A stretch of 64,000 nucleotides of DNA from Pararhodobacter sp. SW119. Its GTDB lineage: Bacteria > Pseudomonadota > Alphaproteobacteria > Rhodobacterales > Rhodobacteraceae. Under the pieces are notes generated by a model. That model was not told the origin of the DNA. It saw nothing but the letters and a program-made list of their open reading frames with translations, and ran no database searches. The DNA is taken from NCBI RefSeq assembly GCF_017811755.1, contig NZ_JADDJF010000002.1, positions 175,679 to 239,678 on the forward strand, written 5' to 3'. Made by a program: the position numbers and the translations under genes. Shown piece by piece: positions 15,633 to 25,980 of this stretch (its first letter is position 1; the number at the start of each line of letters is the position of its first letter).

Positions 15633-17132
15633 TCATCCGCGACCCAGTCGCGCCATTACCAGCGCCACGAGCACGAGGATCTCAAGCCTTCCGAGGATCA
15701 TTGCCAGTGCCAGAATGAAACGAATCGAATCGGAGACGCCTGTCCACAAGAGGGGTGCCTCGGCCGCGACCTGCGTCAACGGACCGGTGGTCGTCAGCGC
15801 GGCGATACCGAAGATCAGGGCGGACTCGAAGCGCAGGCCCATCGCCATGAGCAGCGCGACCAGCGAAACGCCGGCAATGGCGAAAACCATGACGAGCAAC
15901 CAGGCGGCGCGCGCGCCTGCCGTGGCAAGCTGTCGCGCCCTTGGACCGCCGCCGACAACCATGGACGGATAGATCATCCGCTCGACCTCGACCCGGCTCA
16001 TCCTGGCCATGGCGTGCACTCGCAACAGCTTGACCCCGCCTGCGGTCGTTGCCACCCCGCCCCCCATGAGCGCGAGTCCGACCAGCAAGAGTCCCGGCGG
16101 CGACAAGCCCGACCAGGCGCGCATGGTCGACCAGTCCTCGCTCACCAATCCTGCTGTCGTCAGGAAGGAAAGCCCGTTGAATGCCATACCCCAGACCGCC
16201 CGCCCAAGGGCCGGGAACGCCTCGTCCTCGGGCAGGGCCGTCCCCGCGGTCATATGGCGGAACACGACGATCAGGATGACCACCAGCAGGATGATCACGC
16301 CGGCAACCAGCTCGGGGTCCCGACGCGGCGTGAACCGCTCGAATCCGCGCGGCCCGGGGCGCATGCGCAGGCTGAGCGCGGGCAGCAGCGCCAGAAACAA
16401 CACCACTTCCGCGCCCAGGCCGACCGGGCCGAGGCCGATCTGCGCCAGCACACCCGAGGTCGAAAGGGCCGCCATTGCCTGCATCAACGCGTCGAAACCG
16501 GATACGCCCAGCGATGTGAGCGCCGCCCAGACCAGCGCGGTCGCCGCCAGATAAGGCAGCAAGACCAGGTTCAACTGCTGGCGCAGACGAAGCGAAACAT
16601 CTTCGCCGGCATCGGCGCGCATCAGGGGTTGCAGCGCCTTCTCGCGCACGACTTCGTACCCGCCCAGTCCCAAGGGAGCCAGAAGCGACATCGCCACGAC
16701 CAGGATGAACAGCCCGCCCGACCATGCGACAAAGCCACGCCAGAGGTGCACCGACGCCGCGATGCGATGAGGCGCCTCGATCACCGTGGCGCCGGTCGTC
16801 GTGAAACAGGCGACCATCTCGAACCAGGCGTCCTGAAAGCGCATGCCCGGCACGGCCTCGACCAGGGGCAGCGCCATGGCGACCGGCAGCAACAGGTAGC
16901 TTGCCGCAAACAGCGGCAGGAGTGCGTTCGCCCGTTGGCGACCGCTTGCGCCGCTCAGCGCAAGCGCGAGCAGTGCGGAAAGCAGGATCAGGAAGACCCC
17001 TGCGTAGAGGAAAGCGCGCCCCACCGGGGCGATGCCCGCCAGAAAGGCATGCCCGGACGGAACCAGCATCGCCGCACCCGTCGTTCCCAGCAACAACACC
17101 GGCACCGGCGCGCGGAGAAGTCGCGCGAGCAT
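15633..17132 (-). CDS. trkH: potassium uptake channel subunit TrkH family
   Basis: A 499-residue inner-membrane K+ translocating subunit that works with TrkA. The four pore loops that form the selectivity filter are visible: CFTTTGATVIE, MAALSTSGVL, LSFLTTAGLV and IAALTTTGPL. It is somewhat smaller and more divergent than E. coli TrkH, as is usual for this operon type. It starts 1 nt after the trkA stop, so translation is coupled. Coupling of potassium uptake to the NtrYX genes is a conserved feature of alphaproteobacteria. The last gene of this tight run before hfq. Confidence 0.93.
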   Translation of the reverse strand: MLARLLRAPVPVLLLGTTGAAMLVPSGHAFLAGIAPVGRAFLYAGVFLILLSALLALALSGASGRQRANALLPLFAASYLLLPVAMALPLVEAVPGMRFQDAWFEMVACFTTTGATVIEAPHRIAASVHLWRGFVAWSGGLFILVVAMSLLAPLGLGGYEVVREKALQPLMRADAGEDVSLRLRQQLNLVLLPYLAATALVWAALTSLGVSGFDALMQAMAALSTSGVLAQIGLGPVGLGAEVVLFLALLPALSLRMRPGPRGFERFTPRRDPELVAGVIILLVVILIVVFRHMTAGTALPEDEAFPALGRAVWGMAFNGLSFLTTAGLVSEDWSTMRAWSGLSPPGLLLVGLALMGGGVATTAGGVKLLRVHAMARMSRVEVERMIYPSMVVGGGPRARQLATAGARAAWLLVMVFAIAGVSLVALLMAMGLRFESALIFGIAALTTTGPLTQVAAEAPLLWTGVSDSIRFILALAMILGRLEILVLVALVMARLGRG

Positions 17133-17133
17133 G

Positions 17134-18510
17134 TCAGAAGTACTCCACCGCGACCTGCAGGAGGCGTTCTACCTTGGGAACGTCATTCTTGAGCACGAAG
17201 ATCACCAGAACGTCGCCGGCCTCCAGCAGGGTCGAGCCGCGGGGCCGGACGAGCACCTCACCCTTGAGGACCGCCCCGACAAGCGCACCTTCGGGAAAAT
17301 CCGCGGACGCGATGGTCCGTCCGGCCAGCGAGGATGTGGACAGGACCTGCGCCTCGATGACCTCGGCCTCGCCGTCGCCGACGGTATAGATCGAACGGAC
17401 GCGCCCGTGGCGGACATGGCGCAGGATGGACGAAACCGTGGTGGCGCGCGGGTTGATGTAGGCATCGATGCCCAGATGCTCCATCAACGGGGCCAGCGAG
17501 GGGTCGTTGATCAGCGCGATCGCCAGCTTGCATCCCATCGCCTTGGCACGGACCGAGGCCAGCAGGTTGATCTTGTCGTCATCGGTCACGGCCAGAACCG
17601 CGTCGGCACGCTCGACCCCGGCTTCGGACAGGATGGCGCTGTCCATCCCATCGCCGTTCAGAACGATCGTTCGTTCCAGCGCATCCGCGGCAAGTTCTGC
17701 GCGGGCGCGATCCCGCTCGATGGCCCGCACGCGGATGCGCTCGGGACGCTCTTCCAGCGCCCGCGCGACGGTGAGGCCGACGTTGCCCGCTCCGATGACC
17801 ACCACCCGCTCCTGCCGGGCGAGCGGCTTGCCGAAGATCTCGAGCGTGCGCGGCAGATCCTCGGTGTCCGAAATGACATACACCTGATCTCCGTCGAACA
17901 ACTGGTCCTGCGGCTCGGGCGCGAACAGCCGACCGTGACGGCGCACACCGACGACGATGGCGCGAAGGGTCGAGAACAGTTCCGTCAGCTCCCGCAAGGC
18001 GGTGTTGAGCACCGGGCAATCCTCGGCCAGCACGATACCGGCGAGGCGCACGCGCCCGTCGAGGAAATCCTGAACGTCGAATGTCGAGGGCGCACCGATC
18101 CGGCGAAGAGCGGCCATCGAGACTTCGTGCTCGGGGTTGATGATGACATCGATCGGAACATGCTCGGTACGAAAAAGGTCCGAATAGCGCGCCTGCAGAT
18201 AGGACTGGTTGCGCAATCGCGCGATCTTGCGGGTGACGTTGAATAGCGAATGGGCCACCTGACAGGTGACCATGTTCACTTCGTCCGAGAAGGTGGCGGC
18301 GATCACCATGTCGGCGTCATGCGCGCCGGCGGCCTCCAGCACGTCGGGGTAGGAGGCAAAGCCGATCACGCCCTGCACCTCCAGCGTATCGGTCGCCCGC
18401 CGGACCAACGCAGGGTTGTTGTCGACGATGGCGACGTCGTTGGCCTCGCCCGAAAGTTGCCGCGCGATCTGCCAGCCGACCTGGCCGGCGCCGCAAATGA
18501 TGACCTTCAT
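17134..18510 (-). CDS. trkA: Trk potassium system NAD-binding regulatory protein
   Basis: A 458-residue peripheral membrane protein that gates TrkH in response to nucleotides. It has two RCK units. The first Rossmann fold begins MKVIICGAGQVGWQIARQL with an acidic residue ending strand 2 (VAIVDNN); the second starts VVVIGAGNVGLTVARAL with a matching acidic residue (AIERDRAR). Each is followed by a TrkA-C domain, the second ending in LRHVRHGRVRSIYTVGDGEAEVIE and VRPRGSTLLEAGDVLVIF. It lies 9 nt downstream of ntrX and 1 nt upstream of trkH. Confidence 0.97.
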   Translation of the reverse strand: MKVIICGAGQVGWQIARQLSGEANDVAIVDNNPALVRRATDTLEVQGVIGFASYPDVLEAAGAHDADMVIAATFSDEVNMVTCQVAHSLFNVTRKIARLRNQSYLQARYSDLFRTEHVPIDVIINPEHEVSMAALRRIGAPSTFDVQDFLDGRVRLAGIVLAEDCPVLNTALRELTELFSTLRAIVVGVRRHGRLFAPEPQDQLFDGDQVYVISDTEDLPRTLEIFGKPLARQERVVVIGAGNVGLTVARALEERPERIRVRAIERDRARAELAADALERTIVLNGDGMDSAILSEAGVERADAVLAVTDDDKINLLASVRAKAMGCKLAIALINDPSLAPLMEHLGIDAYINPRATTVSSILRHVRHGRVRSIYTVGDGEAEVIEAQVLSTSSLAGRTIASADFPEGALVGAVLKGEVLVRPRGSTLLEAGDVLVIFVLKNDVPKVERLLQVAVEYF

Positions 18511-18519
18511 CGCCGCCCC

Positions 18520-19911
18520 TCAAACCTGCTCGCGGTCGCTTCGGGCATCGCCCAAGGCACCGGTGCCGACACCCAGCGACTTCAGCTTGCGATGGAGCGC
18601 CGAACGCTCCATGCCCACGAAGGTCGCAGTACGCGAAATGTTGCCGCCGAAACGGTGGATCTGGGTCAGCAGGTACTCCCTTTCGAAAAGCTCGCGCGCT
18701 TCCCGCAGCGGCAGGGTCGCGAGCACGCCCGACAGAACCACCCGCCCCTCGCCCGCGGATTGACCGTTTTCGCCCTGAAGCTCTCTCGCCTCGATCGGGC
18801 CCGTCCCCTCACCGAGGATGAGGGCACGCTCGATCACATTGCGCAACTGGCGGATATTGCCGGGCCAGCCCATTGCTTGCAGCTGCGCTTCGGCCTCGGC
18901 CGAGAGATCGCGCTTGGGCAGACCCTGGGTCTGGTGGAAGTGGTCGATGAAATGCCCGGCAAGAAGCGGGATGTCATCGCGCCGTTCCTCGAGCGAGGGC
19001 ACCGCGATCGGCACGACATTCAGCCGATCGTAGAGTTCCTGACGGAAATTGCTTGCCGCGATTTCGGCCCTCAGGTCGCGCGTGGTCGAGGAGATGACGC
19101 GCAGATCGACCTTGACCTTTCCGTTGCCCCCCACGCGGGTAAAGGTCTGGTCGACCAGCACGCGCAGGATCTTCGATTGCGTTCCCGACGGCATGTCGGC
19201 GACTTCGTCCAGGTAGATGACGCCGCCGTTGGCCTGTTCCAGCAAGCCTTGCACGACGCCCTGCGCGCCTTCCTGACCGAAAAGGACGATTTCCATCTTG
19301 TCGGGCTCGATGGCCGCGCAGGAAACGCTGACGAACGGCGCATCTGCGCGGTTCGAATGCGCATGGATGAAGCGCGCCGCCATCTCCTTGCCGCAGCCAG
19401 AGGGCCCGGTCAGCATGACCCGGCCGTTCGACTTCGTGACTTTCGCCAACTGGGATTTCAGAAGCTTCATCGCCTGGCTCAGGCCGATCATCTCGGTTGG
19501 CCCACCATCCCGGCGGCGAAGTTGCGTATTCTCTCGCCGCAACCGCGAGGTCTCCATCGCGCGGCCTATCACGACCATCAGCTGGTCGATGTTGAACGGC
19601 TTCTCGATGAAGTCGTAGGCACCCTTCTTGATCGCCGCAACCGCGATCTCGATGTTGCCATGCCCCGAGATGATGACGACGGGGATGCCCGGATGCTCGC
19701 GCTTGACCGCCATCAGGATGCCGATCCCGTCCATCCGGCTGTCCTTCAACCACAGATCGAGGATCAGAAGCGCCGGCGGATCGGCGGAAATCGCGTTCAT
19801 CGCCTCGTCGGCATTGGCCGCGACGCGGGTCGTGTAGCCCTCGTCGCGCAGGATTTCCGAGATCAGTTCCCGGATGTCGCGTTCGTCGTCGACGATCAAG
19901 ATATCGCTCAT
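18520..19911 (-). CDS. ntrX: response regulator NtrX, without GAFTGA loop
   Basis: A 463-residue partner of NtrY. The receiver has D52 (LILDLWLKDSRMDG) and Lys in FIEKPFN. The AAA+ domain has Walker A GPSGCGKE (169-176) with Pro and Cys in place of the usual Glu and Thr, and Walker B GGVIYLDEV (229-237). Between them, where sigma-54 activators carry GAFTGA, the text is LFGQEGAQGVVQGLLEQANGG, so the sigma-54 contact loop is missing. The Fis-type helix-turn-helix (GGNISRTATFVGMERSALHRKLKSL) is intact. This fits other Rhodobacterales NtrX proteins, which are not expected to open sigma-54 promoters. Its start overlaps the ntrY stop in ATGA. Confidence 0.95.
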   Translation of the reverse strand: MSDILIVDDERDIRELISEILRDEGYTTRVAANADEAMNAISADPPALLILDLWLKDSRMDGIGILMAVKREHPGIPVVIISGHGNIEIAVAAIKKGAYDFIEKPFNIDQLMVVIGRAMETSRLRRENTQLRRRDGGPTEMIGLSQAMKLLKSQLAKVTKSNGRVMLTGPSGCGKEMAARFIHAHSNRADAPFVSVSCAAIEPDKMEIVLFGQEGAQGVVQGLLEQANGGVIYLDEVADMPSGTQSKILRVLVDQTFTRVGGNGKVKVDLRVISSTTRDLRAEIAASNFRQELYDRLNVVPIAVPSLEERRDDIPLLAGHFIDHFHQTQGLPKRDLSAEAEAQLQAMGWPGNIRQLRNVIERALILGEGTGPIEARELQGENGQSAGEGRVVLSGVLATLPLREARELFEREYLLTQIHRFGGNISRTATFVGMERSALHRKLKSLGVGTGALGDARSDREQV

Positions 19912-22217
19912 GCCTCTGCCTCGGTCTGTTGTTCGGCCTCTGCCCGCGACGCGCGTGCGCCCCCCAGCAGCGGCAGTCGGATTTCGGCCAGCGCCCCGGC
20001 ATGGGTGCTGCCGTCGAAGACGGGCGCGTCGCGCAGGCGCAGCGCCCCGCCATGTTCTTCGATGATCTTCTTGACGATCGGCAGGCCAAGTCCGGTGCCC
20101 TGCTTGCGGGTCGTCACATAGGGCTCGAACAGGCGCGTACGGTCTTCCGGCAGGCCGATACCGTTGTCGGCGATGGTGATGGTCACCGCGTCGTTCCCCT
20201 CGACCATCCTGAGTTCGAGCCGCGGGGAGTAGTTTTCATCACCATTGCTTTCCTTGTAACTTTCAATTGCTTCTCCGCCGTTCTTTATCAGGTTTGTAAG
20301 CGCCTGACCGATCATGCCCCTATCGATATCGAGTACCATCGGAAAGGCCGGCAAGTCGGTGACGATCTCGACGTCGGGAAGCCCGGCCTCCTGAAGCGTC
20401 ACGGCATCGCGCACAACCTCGACGAGATCGTGGGGGCGGCGATCGGGTTCGGGCATTCTTGCGAAGCGCGAAAATTCGTCAACAATGCGGCGCAGGTCAT
20501 TGGTTTGGCGTACAATTACATCTGTCAGCTCTTCCAGAGCCTTTGCTTCGTCCTCGGCCAGGTGCCGGCGGAACTTGCGCTTGATCCTGTCAGCAGACAG
20601 CTGGATTGGGGTCAGGGGATTCTTGATCTCGTGCGCGATCCGTCGAGCGACGTCGCCCCAGGCCGCCATTCGCTGCGCCGAGACCAGTTCAGTCACATCG
20701 TCAAAGGCCAGCACATAACCCTCCAGATCGCCTGCAGCGTTGCGGCGTTCGGCCAGGCGCACCAGCAAGGTCTCAAGTCGCCCGCCGCGTCCGAGGCGCA
20801 ACTCCTCCTGAATGCGGCCGTCCAACCGGGCTTCCCCATTGCGCAGCCGCTCCAGAAGCGCGGCAAACTCGGGCACGACTTCGATTAGCGGTTTTCTTTG
20901 TGCCGCCTCGCCGCCGATGCCTAACAGCGTCTCCGCTGCCCGATTGACGAATTCCACCTCGCCCGTCGCGTCCAGCCCAATCACGCCCGCCGTCACCGAC
21001 CCAAGCACCGAATCGAACAGGCGGCGACGCCGTTCGATCTGCCGGGTGTTGGTGAGCAGTGCCTCGCGCTGCTGCTTCAACTGCCGGGTCATCTGGTTGA
21101 AGACGCGCCCCATCAGGGCGATCTCGTCCTCGCCTTTCTCCTCGGGCACCTGCTGATCCAGATCGCCCGCACCGACCTGCTCCGCCGCGCCGGCCAGTCG
21201 CCCGATAGGACGCGAGAGACGTTCGGCAAACCACATGCCCAGCCAGACCGCGGCAAGAATCAGGATCAGCGCAAAGCCCAGATAGATCATGCCGAAATTG
21301 AACAGCAGCCGACCCCGCTCGCGTTCAAGCTGGTTGTAGAGCTGGATGGTCGCCTGCGTCTCGTCCAGAAGGCTGAGCAGGTCCCCGTCGACCGCCCGCG
21401 CGATATAGAGCAGGCGGTCCGCACGACCCTGCAGTTGCACAAGCACACGGAATTCGCTGTTCTCCAGATCACGGATCAGGACCAGTTCCCCATCCAGCGC
21501 CAGTTCTAGCTCGTCGCGCGTCGGCTGGATGAAGTCGAACAGGTAGGATCTTTCACCGCGCAGGCGCAGATTGCCGTCCCCGTCCAGAATGAAGGCGACA
21601 CGCAATCCGCGCTGCACATCCGCCTGCGCCTGGCTCAGCACCTGCCGCAGCTCGCCCTCGGGTACCAGGGGATCGCGCGCAAGCACCGCCTCCAGTCGGC
21701 GCGACACGGCGAGCCCGTCCTCGATCAGGTTTTCCTGCTGTTCTGCCTGATAGGCCTCGGAGGCCGCGAGCGAACTGCCGACGACGTTGCGCACGCGCTC
21801 GGAGAACCACCCTTCCAGCCCGAAGTTGATCGTGACCACCGCAAAGACCGCGACCGTCACGGCCGGCAGCAGCGCGATGATGGCGAAAAGCGCGGACAAC
21901 CGCATGTGCAGGCGCGAACCGGCCGAGCGCTGGCGCCGCGCGGCCACCATGCGCGCGATCCGCGCCATGACCAACGCGGCGATGACAAGCAGGTAGATAA
22001 GGTCCAGCAGCAGGATGACGCGCAGGGACGGCACGCCTGCAGGAACCGTGAACGGACCGAGCACCAGTACCGTGCCCAGAACCAGAATGGGTGCCAAGGT
22101 CACGAGGACGAAGGTTGCAATCGCCTGAATTCGACGCCGGCGCGGGCTGCGTCGCGGGGGAACCGCCATGACCGGCGCCAGGCCCGGGGGCTGGTGTGCC
22201 GGAATATCCGTCGCCAT
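19908..22217 (-). CDS. ntrY: membrane sensor histidine kinase NtrY
   Basis: A 769-residue sensor kinase. About three N-terminal membrane helices, an extracytoplasmic region (about 135-295), a further helix (about 308-330), HAMP (RLSRPIGRLAGAAEQVGAGD), a PAS domain, then the phospho-acceptor H529 in [20 protein letters not shown] and an ATPase domain with NLIKNGGEAIES, ADNGIGLPED and GTGLGLPIVKK. It senses redox or nitrogen-related signals and phosphorylates NtrX. The ATG at 22217 is preferred; a GTG at 22268 would add 17 residues. A lower-GC patch lies at about 20225-20340, coding for the N-box and the unusual ESYKESNGDENYSPR stretch. Confidence 0.95.
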   Translation of the reverse strand: MATDIPAHQPPGLAPVMAVPPRRSPRRRRIQAIATFVLVTLAPILVLGTVLVLGPFTVPAGVPSLRVILLLDLIYLLVIAALVMARIARMVAARRQRSAGSRLHMRLSALFAIIALLPAVTVAVFAVVTINFGLEGWFSERVRNVVGSSLAASEAYQAEQQENLIEDGLAVSRRLEAVLARDPLVPEGELRQVLSQAQADVQRGLRVAFILDGDGNLRLRGERSYLFDFIQPTRDELELALDGELVLIRDLENSEFRVLVQLQGRADRLLYIARAVDGDLLSLLDETQATIQLYNQLERERGRLLFNFGMIYLGFALILILAAVWLGMWFAERLSRPIGRLAGAAEQVGAGDLDQQVPEEKGEDEIALMGRVFNQMTRQLKQQREALLTNTRQIERRRRLFDSVLGSVTAGVIGLDATGEVEFVNRAAETLLGIGGEAAQRKPLIEVVPEFAALLERLRNGEARLDGRIQEELRLGRGGRLETLLVRLAERRNAAGDLEGYVLAFDDVTELVSAQRMAAWGDVARRIAHEIKNPLTPIQLSADRIKRKFRRHLAEDEAKALEELTDVIVRQTNDLRRIVDEFSRFARMPEPDRRPHDLVEVVRDAVTLQEAGLPDVEIVTDLPAFPMVLDIDRGMIGQALTNLIKNGGEAIESYKESNGDENYSPRLELRMVEGNDAVTITIADNGIGLPEDRTRLFEPYVTTRKQGTGLGLPIVKKIIEEHGGALRLRDAPVFDGSTHAGALAEIRLPLLGGARASRAEAEQQTEAEA

Positions 22218-22300
22218 CGATGCCGCTCGCCGCCTCGTTTTCGACGGGCGCGATCCGGCGGGCCGCACTGCGGCAGGCTCGCCACGCCCCTGTGGCGTGC

Positions 22301-23692
22301 TTACATCAATTTGCGGCGGCGTGTCACGCGAATATCCAGATCGTTGATCTTCTTGCGCAACGTATTGCGGTTGATTCCCATAAGCTCAGCACACCTCGCC
22401 TGATTGCCGCTGGTATACTCCAGCGCAATCTCGATCAGCGGCGCTTCGACCTCGCGCAGGATGCGGTCATAGAGCCCCGGCGGGGGCAACTCGTCGCCAT
22501 GAAGCTCGAAGTAGCGCCGCAGATGGCGCGCGACCGATTCGCCCAGTTTTTCGCCCGGCGCACCGCCGCTGGCCTGAGTCACCGCGGGCTGGCCGGTCAG
22601 CGCCGACTCCATCTCGCTGCGTCCGATCTCCTCGGTCTGGCCGGTCACGACCAGCCTGCGCATCGTGTTTTCGAGTTGCCGCACGTTTCCCGGCCAGGTG
22701 TAGTGGCGGATAAGCTCCATCGCCTGCGGCGCGATGCGCCGAACGGCGCCCGTATCGCGCGCGGCGCGGGCCAGGAAGTGTTCGGCCAGAAGCGGAATGT
22801 CCTCGATCCGCTCGCGCAGGGGCGGGACATGCAGGGTCATTCCGGCAAGGCGGTAGTAGAGGTCTTGGCGAAAGCCCCCTTCCTCCAGCGCCGCCGACAG
22901 GTCGCCCTCGGCGATCGCCAGAAGCCGCGGCCCGTTTTCCGGCAGCGAATCGAGCAGGCGCACCAACCTCGCCTGGGCTGCGCCGTCCAGATCACCCAGC
23001 CCGTCGATCACCAGCGTGCCGCCCCGCGCGCGCGCCACCAGCCCCGGCACGGCGGTCGGGTCGCCCTGCCCCAGGTCCTGGCCCGCTGCCAGCACGAACG
23101 GTTGCGCCCGGCGATCAGAAAAATCATGCAGGGCGCGCGCGATCAGGGACTTCCCCGTTCCGGACTCGCCGGTGATCAGCACCGGCATGTCGGTGTTCAT
23201 GACCCGTGCAACCAGCCGGTAGAGCGTCTGCATCGAAGGCGTTCGCCCGACCAGCGGCAGATCGGTTTCCGCGGGCGGGTCCAGTACCTCGCCGGAGGGC
23301 GGCGTGGCCGGCGTGCGATTACGGCGCGGGCTCGCCTCCATCGCCTTGGCGGCGCGCTTCAGCAGATCCGGCAGGTCGAAAGGCTTGGGAAGATAGTCCC
23401 AGGCCTCGGCCTCGGTCGCCTGGATGGCGGTCATGATGGTGTTCTGCGCCGAGATCACGATCACCGGCAGCCCAGGTCGCAGCGCCCGGATGCGCGGCAG
23501 CATCTCGATGCCGTTGCCGTCGGGCATGATCACGTCCGAGACGACCAGATCGCCCTTGCCCTCCTCGACCCAGCGCATCAGCGTGGTCAGGCTCGATGTC
23601 GCATGAACCCGGCATCCCGCGCGGGTCAGTGCCTGGGTCAGCACCGTTCGGATCGTGCGGTCGTCATCGGCAACCAGGACGGTACCATCCAT
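22301..23692 (-). CDS. ntrC: nitrogen regulator NtrC, Rhodobacter type without GAFTGA
   Basis: A 463-residue response regulator phosphorylated by NtrB under nitrogen limitation. The receiver has D53 ([12 protein letters not shown]). Walker A is intact (GESGTGK, 175-181), but the GAFTGA loop is absent; the region between reads [19 protein letters not shown], about 20-25 residues shorter than in enteric NtrC. Walker B ends in LVIDG rather than LDE, so the catalytic Glu is also missing. The C-terminal helix-turn-helix ([24 protein letters not shown]) is normal. The well-studied Rhodobacter capsulatus NtrC also lacks GAFTGA and activates with the sigma-70-type polymerase. ATG at 23692 follows GAGGAG. 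It lies 5 nt after ntrB. Confidence 0.96.
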   Translation of the reverse strand: MDGTVLVADDDRTIRTVLTQALTRAGCRVHATSSLTTLMRWVEEGKGDLVVSDVIMPDGNGIEMLPRIRALRPGLPVIVISAQNTIMTAIQATEAEAWDYLPKPFDLPDLLKRAAKAMEASPRRNRTPATPPSGEVLDPPAETDLPLVGRTPSMQTLYRLVARVMNTDMPVLITGESGTGKSLIARALHDFSDRRAQPFVLAAGQDLGQGDPTAVPGLVARARGGTLVIDGLGDLDGAAQARLVRLLDSLPENGPRLLAIAEGDLSAALEEGGFRQDLYYRLAGMTLHVPPLRERIEDIPLLAEHFLARAARDTGAVRRIAPQAMELIRHYTWPGNVRQLENTMRRLVVTGQTEEIGRSEMESALTGQPAVTQASGGAPGEKLGESVARHLRRYFELHGDELPPPGLYDRILREVEAPLIEIALEYTSGNQARCAELMGINRNTLRKKINDLDIRVTRRRKLM

Positions 23693-23697
23693 CGGCT

Positions 23698-24806
23698 TCA
23701 CTCCTCGGGGTCGGGCACAGCTTGGGTCAGGAAATCGGGAAGCGCTTCGGGCGGCGCGACGGGCAGCGAGATACGAAAAGTCGTCTGGCCAGGACGCTGG
23801 TCCACCTCGATCCATCCCTCGTGCGCGGCAATGATCTTCGATACCAGCGCGAGGCCCAGACCGGTGCCGTTCTCGCGGCCCGAGACGAAGGGTTCGAACA
23901 CCTGCTCGGCGATCTCGACCGGCAGGCCGGGGCCATCGTCCATGATCTCCACGTGCAGCGGCAGAGCGACCGACCCGCCGGGATGGCGCAAGTGCAGACC
24001 ACGCTCGAAATAGGTTCGCATGCGGATGGTGCCGCCTTGGGGTTGAACTTCCGCGGCGTTCTTCAGCAGATTGAGAAAGACCTGCAGCAACTGGTCCGGG
24101 TCGGCCAGGGTCAACGGCAACGAGGGGTCGTACTGATCCAGAATGCGCATATGCGCCGCAAACCCAACCACCGCCGAGCGGCGCGCGCGCTCCAGCACGT
24201 CATGCAGGTTGACGGGCCTTCGCTCCGGGGGACGCTGATCGCCGAACTGCTCGACCTGGTCCAGCAGCTTCACAATGCGCTGCGTCTCTTCGACGATCAG
24301 GTCGGTCATTTCCCGGTCGGCCCTGGGCAATCCCATCGACAGCAACTGCGCCGCCCCGGCAATACCGGCAAGCGGGTTCTTGATCTCGTGGGCCAGCATC
24401 TCGGCCAGACCGATGGCCGAGCGCGCCGCGGCCTTCGTTGCCTGCGTCCGCCCCAGCCGCCCGGCAATATCGCGCGGCGTGACCAGCAGCAGAAGTGTCT
24501 CTTCCTCCTCGCTCAGAGGGGCGATCTGCAGGGTACACAGGACGGGCGGTCGATCCCCGGTGCAGACATCCGCGTCGTTGATGAAGATCGGCGCGCGGTT
24601 GCGCCGGGCGCGTGCCAAGGCCTCTTCCATCGGCGCGTCGATCGTCAGCCGGTCCAGCGCGGGCTCGCCCTCCAGCGTTGCGCTGGTCGCCGACATGAAA
24701 AGTTCCGCCGCCGGATTGCAGCCGAGGATGCATTCGATCCCGTCCTGCGAGGCGAGCAAGAACGCCGGCACCGGCAGAGCCGCCCAGATGGCGCCGGGCG
24801 GGGGCA

Positions 24807-24810
<4 letters not shown>
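23698..24810 (-). CDS. ntrB: nitrogen sensor histidine kinase NtrB
   Basis: A 370-residue soluble kinase/phosphatase that controls NtrC in response to PII. A PAS domain (about 10-110) precedes phospho-acceptor H141 in [21 protein letters not shown]. The ATPase domain has [37 protein letters not shown]. The start ATG at 24810 overlaps the dusB stop in ATGATG, so translation is coupled; longer starts run into dusB. No membrane helix, as expected for NtrB. Order dusB-ntrB-ntrC is conserved across alphaproteobacteria. Confidence 0.97.
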
Positions 24811-25784
<974 letters not shown>

Positions 25785-25980
25785 CGATTCTCGCGCTTGA
25801 ACGGTGCCCGAGATGTAGCGCCTCGAACGCCCGCCGCAAAGGCGGCGCCCGACATTGATGCGCGAGAATTCATCATTTGCACATTTCTTGATCTTCGTCG
25901 CAAGCAAAAGGGGCGATCCGCGATGCTTGGGACAGGTCCCGAGGGTTGCGGGGGGATAAGCCCTGCCCTAACCCTGCCTC

